DNA of 64,000 bases, from the NCBI RefSeq assembly GCF_039530225.1, contig NZ_BAAAOH010000001.1:2108001-2172000 (forward strand), in the 5' to 3' direction. A model generated the notes under the pieces. It made no database searches and was not told where the DNA came from. It was given only the letters and a program-made list of their open reading frames with translations. This document shows positions 43,241 through 52,388 of the stretch, one piece after another. The first letter of the stretch is position 1; each line of letters opens with the position of its first letter. The position numbers and the translations under genes are program-made. This stretch comes from Microbacterium pumilum (GTDB lineage Bacteria > Actinomycetota > Actinomycetes > Actinomycetales > Microbacteriaceae).

Positions 43241-44041
43241 TCAGTCCTTCTTGGCGCTGTCGAAGAGCGCGCGATACGCGAACCCTGCGATGAGCGCGCC
43301 GACGATCGGGAACACGATGAAGACCCACAGCTGCAAGACTGCCTCAGGGCCGCCGTAGATCGCCGTCGCGATCGAGCGCGCCGGGTTCACCGACGTGTTG
43401 TCGATCGGGATGGTGCCCAGGTGGATCAGCGTCAGTGTGAGGCCGATGATGAGTCCCGCGAAGGCCGGGTTGCCGCGGGTCGGGTGCGTGACACCGAGGA
43501 TCACGACGACGAACAGCGCCGTGAACAGGATCTCTACGACGATGGCTCCACCGATGCCGAATCCTGCGGGCGAGAGCGAGTCCCACCCGTTGGACGCGAA
43601 GCCGCCGTCCTGGGCGTTGCCGAGCCAGTTGTCCGGCCCGTACAGGCCGATCAGCACGACGAGGGTCGTCGCCACCGCACCGCCGATGATCTGCGCGATG
43701 ATGTAGCCGATGGACTTGCTCCACGGGAAGCGACCGGCCGCTGCCAGGCCGAGAGTGACCGCGGGGTTGAAGTGGCCGCCCGAGATCGGACCGAACGCGT
43801 AGGCGCCGGCGACGACGGTGAGACCGACGGCGAGCGAGACCCCGAGGAATCCGACGCCCTTGTTCGCGGCATCCGTCCCCTCGCCGAAGCCGGCGGCGAA
43901 CAGAGCCGTGCTGACGACTCCGAGCACGAGCAGGAACGTGCCGAACGCCTCGGCGACGAGGGTCGCCCCGGTGGACGGCGCGGAGGGCGTGTGTTCGAGA
44001 GGAGTCGGTTCGATCGGCTTCTCGGGGCGGGGGTCGCTCAC
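43241..44041 (-). CDS. aqpZ: Aquaporin (AqpZ-like)
   Basis: MIP-family channel of 266 residues for water, possibly small neutral solutes. Both channel motifs are intact: GGHFNPAVTLG and TSVNPARSIA, with six membrane segments. The 25-residue N-terminus is Pro/Glu-rich and cytoplasmic. GTG at 44041 has AGGAG eight bases upstream; a longer frame beginning with ATG at 44074 would bury that site. Minus-strand TAGGCT (44100-44095) is a possible -10. It separates the SpoIIM/RDD pair from the MoxR cluster, with which such pairs are often contiguous. Confidence 0.93.
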   Translation of the reverse strand: MSDPRPEKPIEPTPLEHTPSAPSTGATLVAEAFGTFLLVLGVVSTALFAAGFGEGTDAANKGVGFLGVSLAVGLTVVAGAYAFGPISGGHFNPAVTLGLAAAGRFPWSKSIGYIIAQIIGGAVATTLVVLIGLYGPDNWLGNAQDGGFASNGWDSLSPAGFGIGGAIVVEILFTALFVVVILGVTHPTRGNPAFAGLIIGLTLTLIHLGTIPIDNTSVNPARSIATAIYGGPEAVLQLWVFIVFPIVGALIAGFAYRALFDSAKKD

Positions 44042-44166
44042 GGCGCATCTCCTTCGCGATTGGTTTCGGGGCAACGAGGGAATGCCCCGGCCCGAGCCTA
44101 GGCCATACTCAGCAGACTCCCAGGTAACCGCGCCCGGTCTCGTCGAAATCCGAAGCGAAGCACGTT

Positions 44167-45513
44167 TCAGAGCCTTCCGGCCGCCTTGAGCGCGAGATAG
44201 CGATCGGCGATGCGCGGCGGAAGGTGCTCGGGGTCGGCTGCGATGGCCTCTGCGCCGGCGCGGGCGATCGCCGCTGCGACCGCTGCGGCGTCGCGATCGG
44301 CACGTTCGGCGGCGGCGGCGCGATACACGTCGGCGGCATCCGGTCGCTCGGGCGGCGCGGGCGACTCATCGGTGACGGTGCCGACGAGCACGTGAGCGCG
44401 GCGGGTGAGCCCCGGCAGCGATCCGAGGAATCCGCGAGCCGCTTCGGCGGCATCCTGCGCCGTGAGCAGCACGACGAGCGACGGACGGGATGTCAGACCG
44501 CGCACGTGCGCGAACGCCGCGTCCCAGTCCGTGTCGATGAGCTGCGGCTCGACCGCCGCCATGGCATCGACGAGAGCCGGCAGCAGCCCCGGACCGTCGA
44601 CGCGGGTGACGCGGGCGCGCACCACACGATCGAACATCAGCAGGTGCGTGTGATCTCCCGCGCGGGTTGCCAGCGCCGCCAGCAGCAGCGCGGCCTCCAT
44701 CGCGGCATCCATGCGCACGCCGTCGCCCACCCGCGCCGCAGCCGTGCGACCGGTGTCGATAACGATCACCACATGACGGTCGCGCTCCGGCCGCCAGGTG
44801 CGCAGCATCGTCGTGGATGCGCGCGCGGTCGCCCGCCAGTCGATCGACCGCACGTCGTCGCCCCGCACGTACTCGCGGAGGCTGTCGAACTCGGTCCCCT
44901 GGCCGCGCACCTGCACACTCGTGTTGCCGTCGAGCTCGCGCAGTCTGGCCAGGCGCGACGCCAGATGCCGTCGGGCGGTGAACGGCGGCAGCACCCGGAT
45001 CGCGCCCGCCGAGTCGATGCGGAGCTGTCGGCCCGCGAGCCGCAGCGGGCCATCCGACCGCGCGATCACGAACCTCGATGTGAGCTCGCCCCGACGGCGT
45101 GGCAGCAGCGGGACCGCGATCGTGCGGCCTTCACCCGGCGGGATGTCTATCACGGGGTGGTCGCGGGGGGCGCCCGCCGTCGGCTGCCAGGCATCCCGCA
45201 CGCGTCCGCGCACGGTGCGCGAGCCGGTGTTCCGCAGCCTCAGCTCGGCGTCCGCGCGCTGCCCGAGCAGCACCCGTCGCGGAATGCGCCGCTCGACGGT
45301 GAGCATCCGAGGGTCCGGTGCGGCCACAGCGTCGGCGAGGGTCAGCACAGTGCAGACCGCTCCCCAACCCCAGGCGACGAGCGCGGGGTCGATGCCCGCG
45401 CCCGAGAGGAGCACGACGGGGACCGCGCCGATCGCCACGAGCAGCGGCAACCGGCCCGTGACGTACAGGCTGCTGCGGGTCTTGGGCTGGTCCGGAATCT
45501 CGGACACCTCCAT
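44167..45513 (-). CDS. DUF58 domain protein (von Willebrand A-like)
   Basis: Protein of 448 residues with two N-terminal membrane segments (about 15-55), a beta-rich region, the DUF58 signature REYVRGDDVRSIDWRATARA and a vWA-like domain (VVIVIDTG) with the D-x-D-type start of a metal site. DUF58 proteins work with MoxR AAA ATPases, encoded here just upstream, in assembly or maturation of complexes at the membrane. The ATG at 45513 is 29 bases after the MoxR stop. A GTG two codons later is possible. Last gene of the MoxR operon. Confidence 0.88.
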   Translation of the reverse strand: MEVSEIPDQPKTRSSLYVTGRLPLLVAIGAVPVVLLSGAGIDPALVAWGWGAVCTVLTLADAVAAPDPRMLTVERRIPRRVLLGQRADAELRLRNTGSRTVRGRVRDAWQPTAGAPRDHPVIDIPPGEGRTIAVPLLPRRRGELTSRFVIARSDGPLRLAGRQLRIDSAGAIRVLPPFTARRHLASRLARLRELDGNTSVQVRGQGTEFDSLREYVRGDDVRSIDWRATARASTTMLRTWRPERDRHVVIVIDTGRTAAARVGDGVRMDAAMEAALLLAALATRAGDHTHLLMFDRVVRARVTRVDGPGLLPALVDAMAAVEPQLIDTDWDAAFAHVRGLTSRPSLVVLLTAQDAAEAARGFLGSLPGLTRRAHVLVGTVTDESPAPPERPDAADVYRAAAAERADRDAAAVAAAIARAGAEAIAADPEHLPPRIADRYLALKAAGRL

Positions 45514-45542
45514 TCGGGATGGGTCGTGGTGGGCGTTCCGCC

Positions 45543-46526
45543 TCAGATCGGCACGCGCGTCTGCTGCAGGATCGAGCCCAGCACCGCGTCCACCGAAACC
45601 CCCTCGAGCTCGGCGTCCGGCCGGAGGCGGACGCGATGGCGCCAGGTCGGGACGAGCATGGTCTGGACGTGATCGGGCGTGATCGCGGGGTATCCGCCGA
45701 GCCACGCCCACGCCTTCGCAGCGGCGAGCAGAGCGGTCGCAGCGCGCGGGCTCACGCCGAGCTGCACCGAAGGGCTGCGTCGCGTGGCCTGAGCGAGATC
45801 CACGACGTAGCCGAGGACATCATCCGAGACCGTGACGGATGCCGCGGCCCGCTGTGCGGCGCGGATCTCGTCCGCGCTCGCGGCCGGCCGCAGTCCCGCG
45901 GCGGCGAGGTCGCGGGGATCGAACCCGTTCGCGTGTCGGCGGAGCACGGCGAGCTCGGCATCGCGTGGCGGCGGGTCGACGACCAGCTTCAGCAGGAATC
46001 GGTCGAGCTGGGCCTCCGGCAGCGTGTAGGTGCCCTCGTGCTCGATGGGATTCTGGGTCGCCGCGACCAGGAACGGGTCGGGGAGCGGGCGGGTGACACC
46101 GTCGGTCGAGACCTGTCGCTCCTCCATTGCCTCGAGAAGAGCCGACTGCGTCTTCGGCGGCGTCCGGTTGATCTCGTCCGCGAGCACGATGTTGGTGAAC
46201 ACGGGTCCCTCGCGGAACTCGAACTCGCCGGTGCGGGCGTCGTACACGAGCGACCCCGACACGTCGCCGGGCATCAGGTCGGGAGTGAACTGGATGCGCT
46301 TGGTCTCGAGTCCGAGTGCCGCGCTCAGTGATCGCACGAGGAGCGTCTTGGCGACACCCGGCACGCCCTCGAGCAGCACGTGGCCGCGTGCGAGCAGCGC
46401 GATGAGCAGGCCGGTCACGGTGCCGTCCTGACCGATCACCGCTTTGCCGACCTCGATGCGGACGCGGTTCATGGCGTCTCGCAGGGCCGCGTCGTCGGAG
46501 GGCAGCGGCGGAGGAAGGTCGGTCAT
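45543..46526 (-). CDS. moxR: MoxR-family AAA+ ATPase
   Basis: AAA+ chaperone-like ATPase of 327 residues. Walker A is GVPGVAKT, Walker B is VLADEINR, and sensor 1 is ATQNPIEHEGTY, all standard for MoxR proteins, followed by a helical lid domain. It probably acts on a substrate together with the downstream DUF58 vWA protein. ATG at 46526 overlaps the stop of the DUF4350 gene (ATGA). The whole cluster is divergent from mtrAB and conserved beside it in Microbacteriaceae. Confidence 0.94.
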   Translation of the reverse strand: MTDLPPPLPSDDAALRDAMNRVRIEVGKAVIGQDGTVTGLLIALLARGHVLLEGVPGVAKTLLVRSLSAALGLETKRIQFTPDLMPGDVSGSLVYDARTGEFEFREGPVFTNIVLADEINRTPPKTQSALLEAMEERQVSTDGVTRPLPDPFLVAATQNPIEHEGTYTLPEAQLDRFLLKLVVDPPPRDAELAVLRRHANGFDPRDLAAAGLRPAASADEIRAAQRAAASVTVSDDVLGYVVDLAQATRRSPSVQLGVSPRAATALLAAAKAWAWLGGYPAITPDHVQTMLVPTWRHRVRLRPDAELEGVSVDAVLGSILQQTRVPI

Positions 46527-47707
46527 CGGGGGTTCCTTTCCGGTCGGACGGCGGCGTGGACCGCGTCCTCGAGGTGGCGCAGGCGAGTGTCGAGCGCGAC
46601 GAGATCGGCGTCGCCGCGGGGGATGTCGTCGATCAGGGTGCCGCGCACGGCGGCGCGGTCGAGCCCGGTACGGGCGGCCGCGGCATCCGCGATCTCGGCC
46701 GCCGACGCGCCAGTCCCGAGGCCGAGAGCACGTCCGATGCGCCCGAGCGCCGGAATGCGCAGCTGGTCGGCGGCGTGGAGGGCGTCGCGCGACTGGGCGT
46801 ACAGCCGCGCCCTTCCCTCGGTGGTCTCGGACGCGCGCACCGACACCGGCAGTCGCTCCGCGACGAGCGGCCCGAACCGCCGGCCGCGCCAGAGCGCCGC
46901 AGCGAGGCCGGCGCCGAGCAGCAGGACGATCACGGGGGTCACCCACGGTGGCGTCAGTTCGCCGAGCGACGGATCGCCGTCGGCCAGGTCCGTGTCGGCG
47001 AGGCTGGGGACGTACCAGACGACGGCTGGATGCCGTCCCATCAGATTGAGGGCGAGTGCGGCGTTGCCGTCTTCGGCGAGACTCTCGTTCGTGAAGAGCG
47101 CCCGGCCGTCGATCGCCGCAACCCGCCCGGCGCTCGCGTCCTGCAGTGCAGGACCCACGAGCAAGCCGAAACCGTCCGCCGCGGCGTAGCACTCGGAGAT
47201 CGCCTCGCCGCCCTCTGCCGTGAACACGGCACGCGGTGCGACGGGTCCGGATCGGACGGCATCCGCCACATCGCATCCGGGTTCGACGGGACCGTTCGCG
47301 GAGACGCCTGCCGTGGCGGCCCCGGTCATCAGCAGATGCAGCGTGCGAGAGCGCGGCTCGATCAGCACGACGTCCGTTGCGATGCGGGCGAGCGCGAGGA
47401 CGGCGGCATTTGACAGTGCGGGGCTGTCGGGCAGCACGAGGGTCGCGGGTCGGCCGTCGAGTTCGCGTGCCGCCGTTTCGCGATCGCGAGCGACGATCAC
47501 CTGCATGCCTTCTTCTCGGAGGATCTCGGCGAGAGCCAGGCTGCCCAGGGGACCGGCGGACTCAGGGTCGAGCGCCTCTCGCTGATTCCAGTTCCAGAGC
47601 CCCGAGAGTGCGGCACCGACGCTGCCGACGATGACGATGATGAGGCCGATCGCGAACCATCCGATCGCGCTGCGGCGGCGCGTCGGTGTGGAAGCGACCG
47701 CGGTCAT
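46523..47707 (-). CDS. DUF4350 domain membrane protein
   Basis: Protein of 394 residues with an N-terminal membrane segment (about 15-35), an extracytoplasmic domain (about 40-245) that begins with SAGPLGSLALAEIL and includes LVLPDSPALSNAAVLAL, then a second membrane segment (about 253-272) and a helical cytoplasmic tail. The DUF4350 part resembles a glutamine-amidotransferase-like fold without visible catalytic residues. Coupled on both sides by ATGA. Works presumably with MoxR/DUF58; mechanism unknown. Confidence 0.85.
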   Translation of the reverse strand: MTAVASTPTRRRSAIGWFAIGLIIVIVGSVGAALSGLWNWNQREALDPESAGPLGSLALAEILREEGMQVIVARDRETAARELDGRPATLVLPDSPALSNAAVLALARIATDVVLIEPRSRTLHLLMTGAATAGVSANGPVEPGCDVADAVRSGPVAPRAVFTAEGGEAISECYAAADGFGLLVGPALQDASAGRVAAIDGRALFTNESLAEDGNAALALNLMGRHPAVVWYVPSLADTDLADGDPSLGELTPPWVTPVIVLLLGAGLAAALWRGRRFGPLVAERLPVSVRASETTEGRARLYAQSRDALHAADQLRIPALGRIGRALGLGTGASAAEIADAAAARTGLDRAAVRGTLIDDIPRGDADLVALDTRLRHLEDAVHAAVRPERNPR

Positions 47708-48393
47708 ACCGGAACCCCGGCGCTGTCGGCGTCGACGGGTCGCGTGGCGACCACGAGGTCGTCGATCTCGGCGACGCGTCGATAGAGCTCAGCCGTTCCC
47801 GGCCGTCGCAGGTACCGCACGTCGTCGAACGCGGTCGCAGCGGCTTCGAGTTCGACCGCCGCTGAGGGGAACGCACGCCCCGCCGCACGCGCGAACGCGT
47901 GCACGGTGGCACCGGGGGGAGTGTCCACGGCGCCGCGCTCGATGACCCCTCGTGCGAGCGCCCGGAAGCGAAGGACGACCGCGGCATCCCACTCGCCCAT
48001 GGAGGCGCGGGATGCCGCATCTCGGCGCAGCTCGTCGGCCGAACGACTCTCGGTCTCGCCGAAGAGCGCCGCAGGCGGAGCAGCAGCCCTGCGAACCGCT
48101 CGGGGACGGCCCCACACGATGAACGCGACGACGATGAGGATGACGACCAGGATGGTGGCGACGATGGCGAACGCCGATCCCCACCCGCCGCCGAGTTCGA
48201 CCTGGAAGAGCCGCTCGAAGAACTGACCGACCGCACGTGCGATGCGGTCGATCACCGTGGGCTCCGCCGCCTGGTATACAGGTTTCGCCAGCTCGTTCTC
48301 GGCCAGCCTGCGAGCCTCATCGCCGCTCGGCGTGAGCGGGCCGACGTCGGCCAGCCGTGTCCGCAGTCCTGCGACGGTCGCCGTCAGCCCCAC
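47704..48393 (-). CDS. DUF4129 domain membrane protein
   Basis: Protein of 229 residues with one membrane segment (about 73-95) and a C-terminal DUF4129 domain (EWDAAVVLRFRALARGVIERGAVD, then TVHAFARAAG), which is often found next to transglutaminase-like or MoxR-linked genes. GTG at 48393 overlaps the upstream gene by ten bases. No enzyme motif is seen. Part of the coupled MoxR operon. Confidence 0.85.
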   Translation of the reverse strand: MGLTATVAGLRTRLADVGPLTPSGDEARRLAENELAKPVYQAAEPTVIDRIARAVGQFFERLFQVELGGGWGSAFAIVATILVVILIVVAFIVWGRPRAVRRAAAPPAALFGETESRSADELRRDAASRASMGEWDAAVVLRFRALARGVIERGAVDTPPGATVHAFARAAGRAFPSAAVELEAAATAFDDVRYLRRPGTAELYRRVAEIDDLVVATRPVDADSAGVPV

Positions 48394-49742
48394 GGCGACT
48401 CTCGGTCGTCGCGATCGGATGACGTTTCCGGCGCGACCCAGCTCGTCGGAGGAGGGGGAGTTTCCCCACCCGCGACCGTTGCGACCGGCTGCGGCGGAGC
48501 CGGGGGCACCTGCCGGTAACCGGGCGGCGGCGGCAGTGTCGGCTGTCCGGAAGGCACGGCGTACGCCGGACCGGCCTGCGGATCCCCGGGCACGGCGTAC
48601 CCGGGCTGCGGATACCCGGCCTGCGGATACGCGGGCTGTGCTGCATACCCGGGGTGTGGTGCATACCCGGGCCGCGGGTAGGCGACGGGGACGCGTGGCG
48701 CGATCTCACGGCCGATGTGCTCGCGGTAGGGGTCCGGCAGCCCTGTGATTCCGGCATCCCGCCGTTCGACGTACGTGAGAAGGTCGAGGTCGAGACCCTC
48801 GTGCCGCATCCGGCAGTCGATGTACACGAGCGCCGTCGCAGTCGACTGCACCACGACCGCCACCGACTGGATGAGGAACGTGACGATCTGCGTCAGCAGC
48901 AGAGTGATGACGATGGCGATGATGGCAGACGGGTCGGGGTCACCGGTCGGCGCGATGATCGTCGTGAGGCCGGATGACAGCAGCGAGAACGGGATGCCGA
49001 TCACCTGCGCGACGACATTGAAGGTGATGCCGATCACGAGGATGACGCCGAGGGCGACCCAGAACCGGCCCCGGATGAGTCGCCACGAGCGAGCGATCCC
49101 CTGCCGGATCGTGGCGCCCTCGAGGATGATCGCTGCGGGTGTGAGCAGCAGCTTCGTCGAGAGCCACCACAGCAGTGGGATGGCCGCGAGGACGGCCAGC
49201 ACCGCGAGGCCGATCGCTGCGGGGGGCGCCACGACGGCGATCCCGAAGATGCCGAGGGCGAGGAGGGCGACGACGACCAGCACCGCGATCACGAGCAGCG
49301 CGGCGTAGCCGAAGAGGCGCCAGGCGACCGGCTTGACGGCCTGCCAGAGTCCGCCGAGGGTCAGTCGCTCGGCAACCGCGGCGTGGGCCACTTCGGTCAT
49401 GACGATGCCTTGGACGATGACGCTCAGCGCGCCCGCGGCGAGGCCCAGCACGACGCCCGCGATCGCGGTGATCGCGATCGAGCCGGCGAGCACCGTGTCG
49501 AAGTCGTCGGTGCCGGGCTCGAGCGTGTCGAGGCGCGAGAACGACGCCCACGCGACCGCGGCGACCGCGACGATGACCACGATGTAGGCGAGGGTCTGAA
49601 CCACGAGGGCGAACCCCAGCAGCACGCGCGGGTTCTGCCGCAGCGCGACGAACGAGCGGCCGAGGATCGTGCCGAAGGTCAGGGGGTGGAGTGGGATGAT
49701 CCCCGGTCGGGAGGCCGGTGTCCAGGCCGGATACGCGGTCAC
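48384..49742 (-). CDS. Polytopic membrane protein with Pro/Gly/Tyr-rich tail
   Basis: Protein of 452 residues. Residues about 20-320 hold about six membrane segments, in the style of the membrane domain of glycerophosphodiester phosphodiesterases (PLTFGTILGRSFVALRQNPRVLLGFA; TIRQGIARSWRLIRGRFW). Residues about 360-450 are a disordered tail with repeats of the form PGYA/QPAYP and runs of prolines, which may slow translation and need EF-P. GTG at 49742 has GAGGGG about six bases upstream. First gene of the MoxR operon and divergent from mtrA. Confidence 0.82.
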   Translation of the reverse strand: MTAYPAWTPASRPGIIPLHPLTFGTILGRSFVALRQNPRVLLGFALVVQTLAYIVVIVAVAAVAWASFSRLDTLEPGTDDFDTVLAGSIAITAIAGVVLGLAAGALSVIVQGIVMTEVAHAAVAERLTLGGLWQAVKPVAWRLFGYAALLVIAVLVVVALLALGIFGIAVVAPPAAIGLAVLAVLAAIPLLWWLSTKLLLTPAAIILEGATIRQGIARSWRLIRGRFWVALGVILVIGITFNVVAQVIGIPFSLLSSGLTTIIAPTGDPDPSAIIAIVITLLLTQIVTFLIQSVAVVVQSTATALVYIDCRMRHEGLDLDLLTYVERRDAGITGLPDPYREHIGREIAPRVPVAYPRPGYAPHPGYAAQPAYPQAGYPQPGYAVPGDPQAGPAYAVPSGQPTLPPPPGYRQVPPAPPQPVATVAGGETPPPPTSWVAPETSSDRDDRESPWG

Positions 49743-49966
49743 AGCATCCCCTCGTGCATCGGGTGGCCCGTGCGGATGGGACCGATCGCGCGGAACGCGT
49801 GGCCCTCGGGCTCAGCCACTATCGTGTCATACCGGATGCGGCGCGCCCGGCGGCACGTCAGCACGCTCGGCATGTGCCCAGCCGGTGTCCATTACTCTGT
49901 GGAGAGCGCAGGGGACGGCGTCCCGATTCCACCGCCCTGCCGAAACGCAAAGGACGAACGCGTTAG

Positions 49967-50647
49967 ATGACTTCACGCATCCTGGTGGTCGATGACGACA
50001 CCGCCCTCGCCGAGATGATCGGCATCGTGCTGCGGACCGAGGGGTTCGACACGGTGTTCTGCGCCGACGGCGCGAAGGCGGTCGATGTGTGGCGTTCGGA
50101 GCGCCCCGACCTCATTCTCCTGGACCTCATGCTGCCGGGCATGGACGGCATCGAGATCTGCACCCGGGTGCGCGGGGAGTCCGGCGTGCCCATCATCATG
50201 CTCACCGCTCGCACCGACACAGCGGATGTCGTCCGCGGCCTCGAAGTCGGCGCCGACGACTACATCGTGAAGCCGTTCAACCCGAAAGAGCTGGTCGCCC
50301 GCATCCGCACCCGACTGCGTCCCTCGGGCCAGCCCGCCAGCGACGTGCTCAGGATCGGCGACCTGACCGTCGACGTCGCTGCTCACGAAGTCCGCCGTGC
50401 CGACGAGACGATCGCCCTCACGCCGCTCGAGTTCGAACTGCTCGTGGCGCTCGCGGCGAAGCCACAGCAGGTGTTCTCGCGCGAGATGCTGCTCGAGCAG
50501 GTCTGGGGCTATCACTACAAGGCGGATACGCGACTGGTCAACGTGCACGTGCAGCGACTGCGCGCGAAGGTCGAACTCGACCCCGACAACCCCAAGATCG
50601 TCACGACGGTGCGCGGTGTCGGCTACCGCGCCGGCGCCGTCGTGTGA
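49967..50647 (+). CDS. mtrA: Response regulator MtrA
   Basis: OmpR-type regulator of 226 residues controlling cell-wall and division genes in actinobacteria. The receiver domain has the acidic pocket D9-D10-D11, phospho-acceptor D53 (LLDLMLPGMDG) and K102 (VKPF). The winged-helix domain ends with VQRLRAKVELDPDNPKIVTTVRGVGYRAG. Its kinase MtrB is encoded seven bases after the stop. TACTCT at 49893-49898 is a possible -10 with a leader of about 60 bases, and AGGA lies 12 bases before the ATG. Confidence 0.97.
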   Translation: MTSRILVVDDDTALAEMIGIVLRTEGFDTVFCADGAKAVDVWRSERPDLILLDLMLPGMDGIEICTRVRGESGVPIIMLTARTDTADVVRGLEVGADDYIVKPFNPKELVARIRTRLRPSGQPASDVLRIGDLTVDVAAHEVRRADETIALTPLEFELLVALAAKPQQVFSREMLLEQVWGYHYKADTRLVNVHVQRLRAKVELDPDNPKIVTTVRGVGYRAGAVV

Positions 50648-50654
50648 GGTGCCC

Positions 50655-52388
50655 GTGGCGTCCGCGACCGCCGGCAGCGCGACATCCCGTCCGACGCTGA
50701 TCGACTGGCGCGACTGGCGCGCATGGCCCGACAACCTCGCCAGGCTGTGGCGGCGCTCGCTGCGCTTCCGCACGATCCTGATCACCCTCACGCTGACCGC
50801 ACTCGCGGTGCTGATCGCGTGTGTGTGGATGGCGCTCGCCATCCAGAACGATCTCTTCGGCTCGCGACTGCGCCAGGTGCAGGCGGCCGCACAGCGGGCG
50901 ACAGCCACCGCTCAGGCGACGCTCGACAACGCGGCGCCGCAGGGGGACAGCGTGCAGCTGCAGGGACTCATGGACAGCGTTCGCGGCATCATCGCGCAGC
51001 AGTCCTCGAGCGACGTGCTCGCGGCGTTCCGCATCGGCCCGCCGGTGGCGAACGCGCCTCAGGACTGGACCACGGACCCCCGTTTCGAAGAGATCCTCAG
51101 CGCGGACCTGCGCGACCAGGTGCGCCGCGACGAGAACCAGCAGTGGTGGCAGTCCGTCGCCCTTCCGACCGAGAACGGTACGGTGCCGGGCATCGTCGTC
51201 GGTCAGCAGCTGCAGGTGCCCGAGGTCGGGGCCTACGAGCTGTACCTCGCGTACGACCTGGGCGACGCGTCGCAGACCCTCGGGTTCGTGCTCGGCACGC
51301 TGTGGATCGTCGGAGTCGGTCTGGTGCTGCTCATCAGCGGCATCGCCTGGTTCGTGCTGCGGTCGGTGACGACGCCTATCGGCGAAGCGGCCGATACCAG
51401 CGCCCGGCTCGCGGCCGGTGAGCTCGGCGTGCGCCTGCCGGTGCGCGGGGAGGACGAGCTCGCGACACTCGGCCGCTCGTTCAACGCGATGGCGGACAGC
51501 ATCGAGTCGCAGATCAAGGAGCTGGCCGACCTGTCGCTCGTGCAGCAGCGCTTCGTGTCGGATGTCTCGCACGAGCTGCGCACACCGCTGACGACCATCC
51601 GGCTCGCGGCCGACATGATCAACGATCAGCGCGACGACTTCGATCCGGCCACAGCCCGGGCGGCCGAACTGCTGAACGCGCAGGTGCAGCGGTTCGAGAC
51701 CCTGCTCACGGATCTGCTCGAGATCAGCCGTTACGATGCAGGCTCGGTGCAGCTCGAGCTCGAGGCCACGAGCCTGGCGCACCTCGCCGAAGACGTCATC
51801 GCCTCGATGCAGCAGCTGGCCGACCAGCACGGCACCGATGTGCGTCTCGTCGCCCCTGGTGGATACTCGCCGGTCGACATGGACCCGCGACGGGTCCGGC
51901 GCGTCGTGCGCAATCTTCTCGGCAACGCGATCGAGCACGGCGAAGGACGCCCGATCGTGGTGACGGTCGACAGCAACCAGCAGGCCGTCGCGCTCGGCGT
52001 GCGCGACTACGGCCTCGGCATGACGACGCAGGATGTCGAGCGGGTGTTCGACCGGTTCTGGCGTGCGGACCCGTCACGCAAGCGGACCATCGGCGGCACG
52101 GGCCTCGGCCTGTCGATCGCACTCGGCGACGCCCGCCTGCACGGCGGCGAGCTCTCCGTCTGGTCCGAGCCCGGCCGGGGGACGAACTTCGTGCTGACGC
52201 TGCCGAGGCGGGGCACGAGGCTCACGGGCCCCTCGCCCATCCCCACCGACCCCGGCGACGACAGCGCGAGCGCGGTCGACGCGCTCGGCCGCACCCAGCC
52301 GATCGACGTGCTGCGCAGCGAGCCGGACCCTCGGGGCGGAGCGACCCACCCGACGCGCGATGCCGCAGCCCGGGGGACCGCGAAATGA
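50655..52388 (+). CDS. mtrB: Sensor histidine kinase MtrB
   Basis: Membrane kinase of 577 residues that phosphorylates MtrA. The first membrane segment (about 37-59) is followed by an extracytoplasmic sensor of about 150 residues, a second segment (about 215-238), HAMP, and the H-box with H306 (SDVSHELRTPLTTIRL). The ATPase motifs NLLGNAIEHG, DYGLGM and GGTGLGLSIA are intact. The GTG at 50655 is chosen because GAGG precedes it by five bases; GTG at 50649 is possible. The stop overlaps the lpqB start (ATGA). Confidence 0.96.
   Translation: MASATAGSATSRPTLIDWRDWRAWPDNLARLWRRSLRFRTILITLTLTALAVLIACVWMALAIQNDLFGSRLRQVQAAAQRATATAQATLDNAAPQGDSVQLQGLMDSVRGIIAQQSSSDVLAAFRIGPPVANAPQDWTTDPRFEEILSADLRDQVRRDENQQWWQSVALPTENGTVPGIVVGQQLQVPEVGAYELYLAYDLGDASQTLGFVLGTLWIVGVGLVLLISGIAWFVLRSVTTPIGEAADTSARLAAGELGVRLPVRGEDELATLGRSFNAMADSIESQIKELADLSLVQQRFVSDVSHELRTPLTTIRLAADMINDQRDDFDPATARAAELLNAQVQRFETLLTDLLEISRYDAGSVQLELEATSLAHLAEDVIASMQQLADQHGTDVRLVAPGGYSPVDMDPRRVRRVVRNLLGNAIEHGEGRPIVVTVDSNQQAVALGVRDYGLGMTTQDVERVFDRFWRADPSRKRTIGGTGLGLSIALGDARLHGGELSVWSEPGRGTNFVLTLPRRGTRLTGPSPIPTDPGDDSASAVDALGRTQPIDVLRSEPDPRGGATHPTRDAAARGTAK

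Noticed and set aside
50649..50654. GTG at 50649 as the mtrB start
   Set aside because: It falls inside the GAGG sequence that serves as ribosome site for the GTG at 50655.
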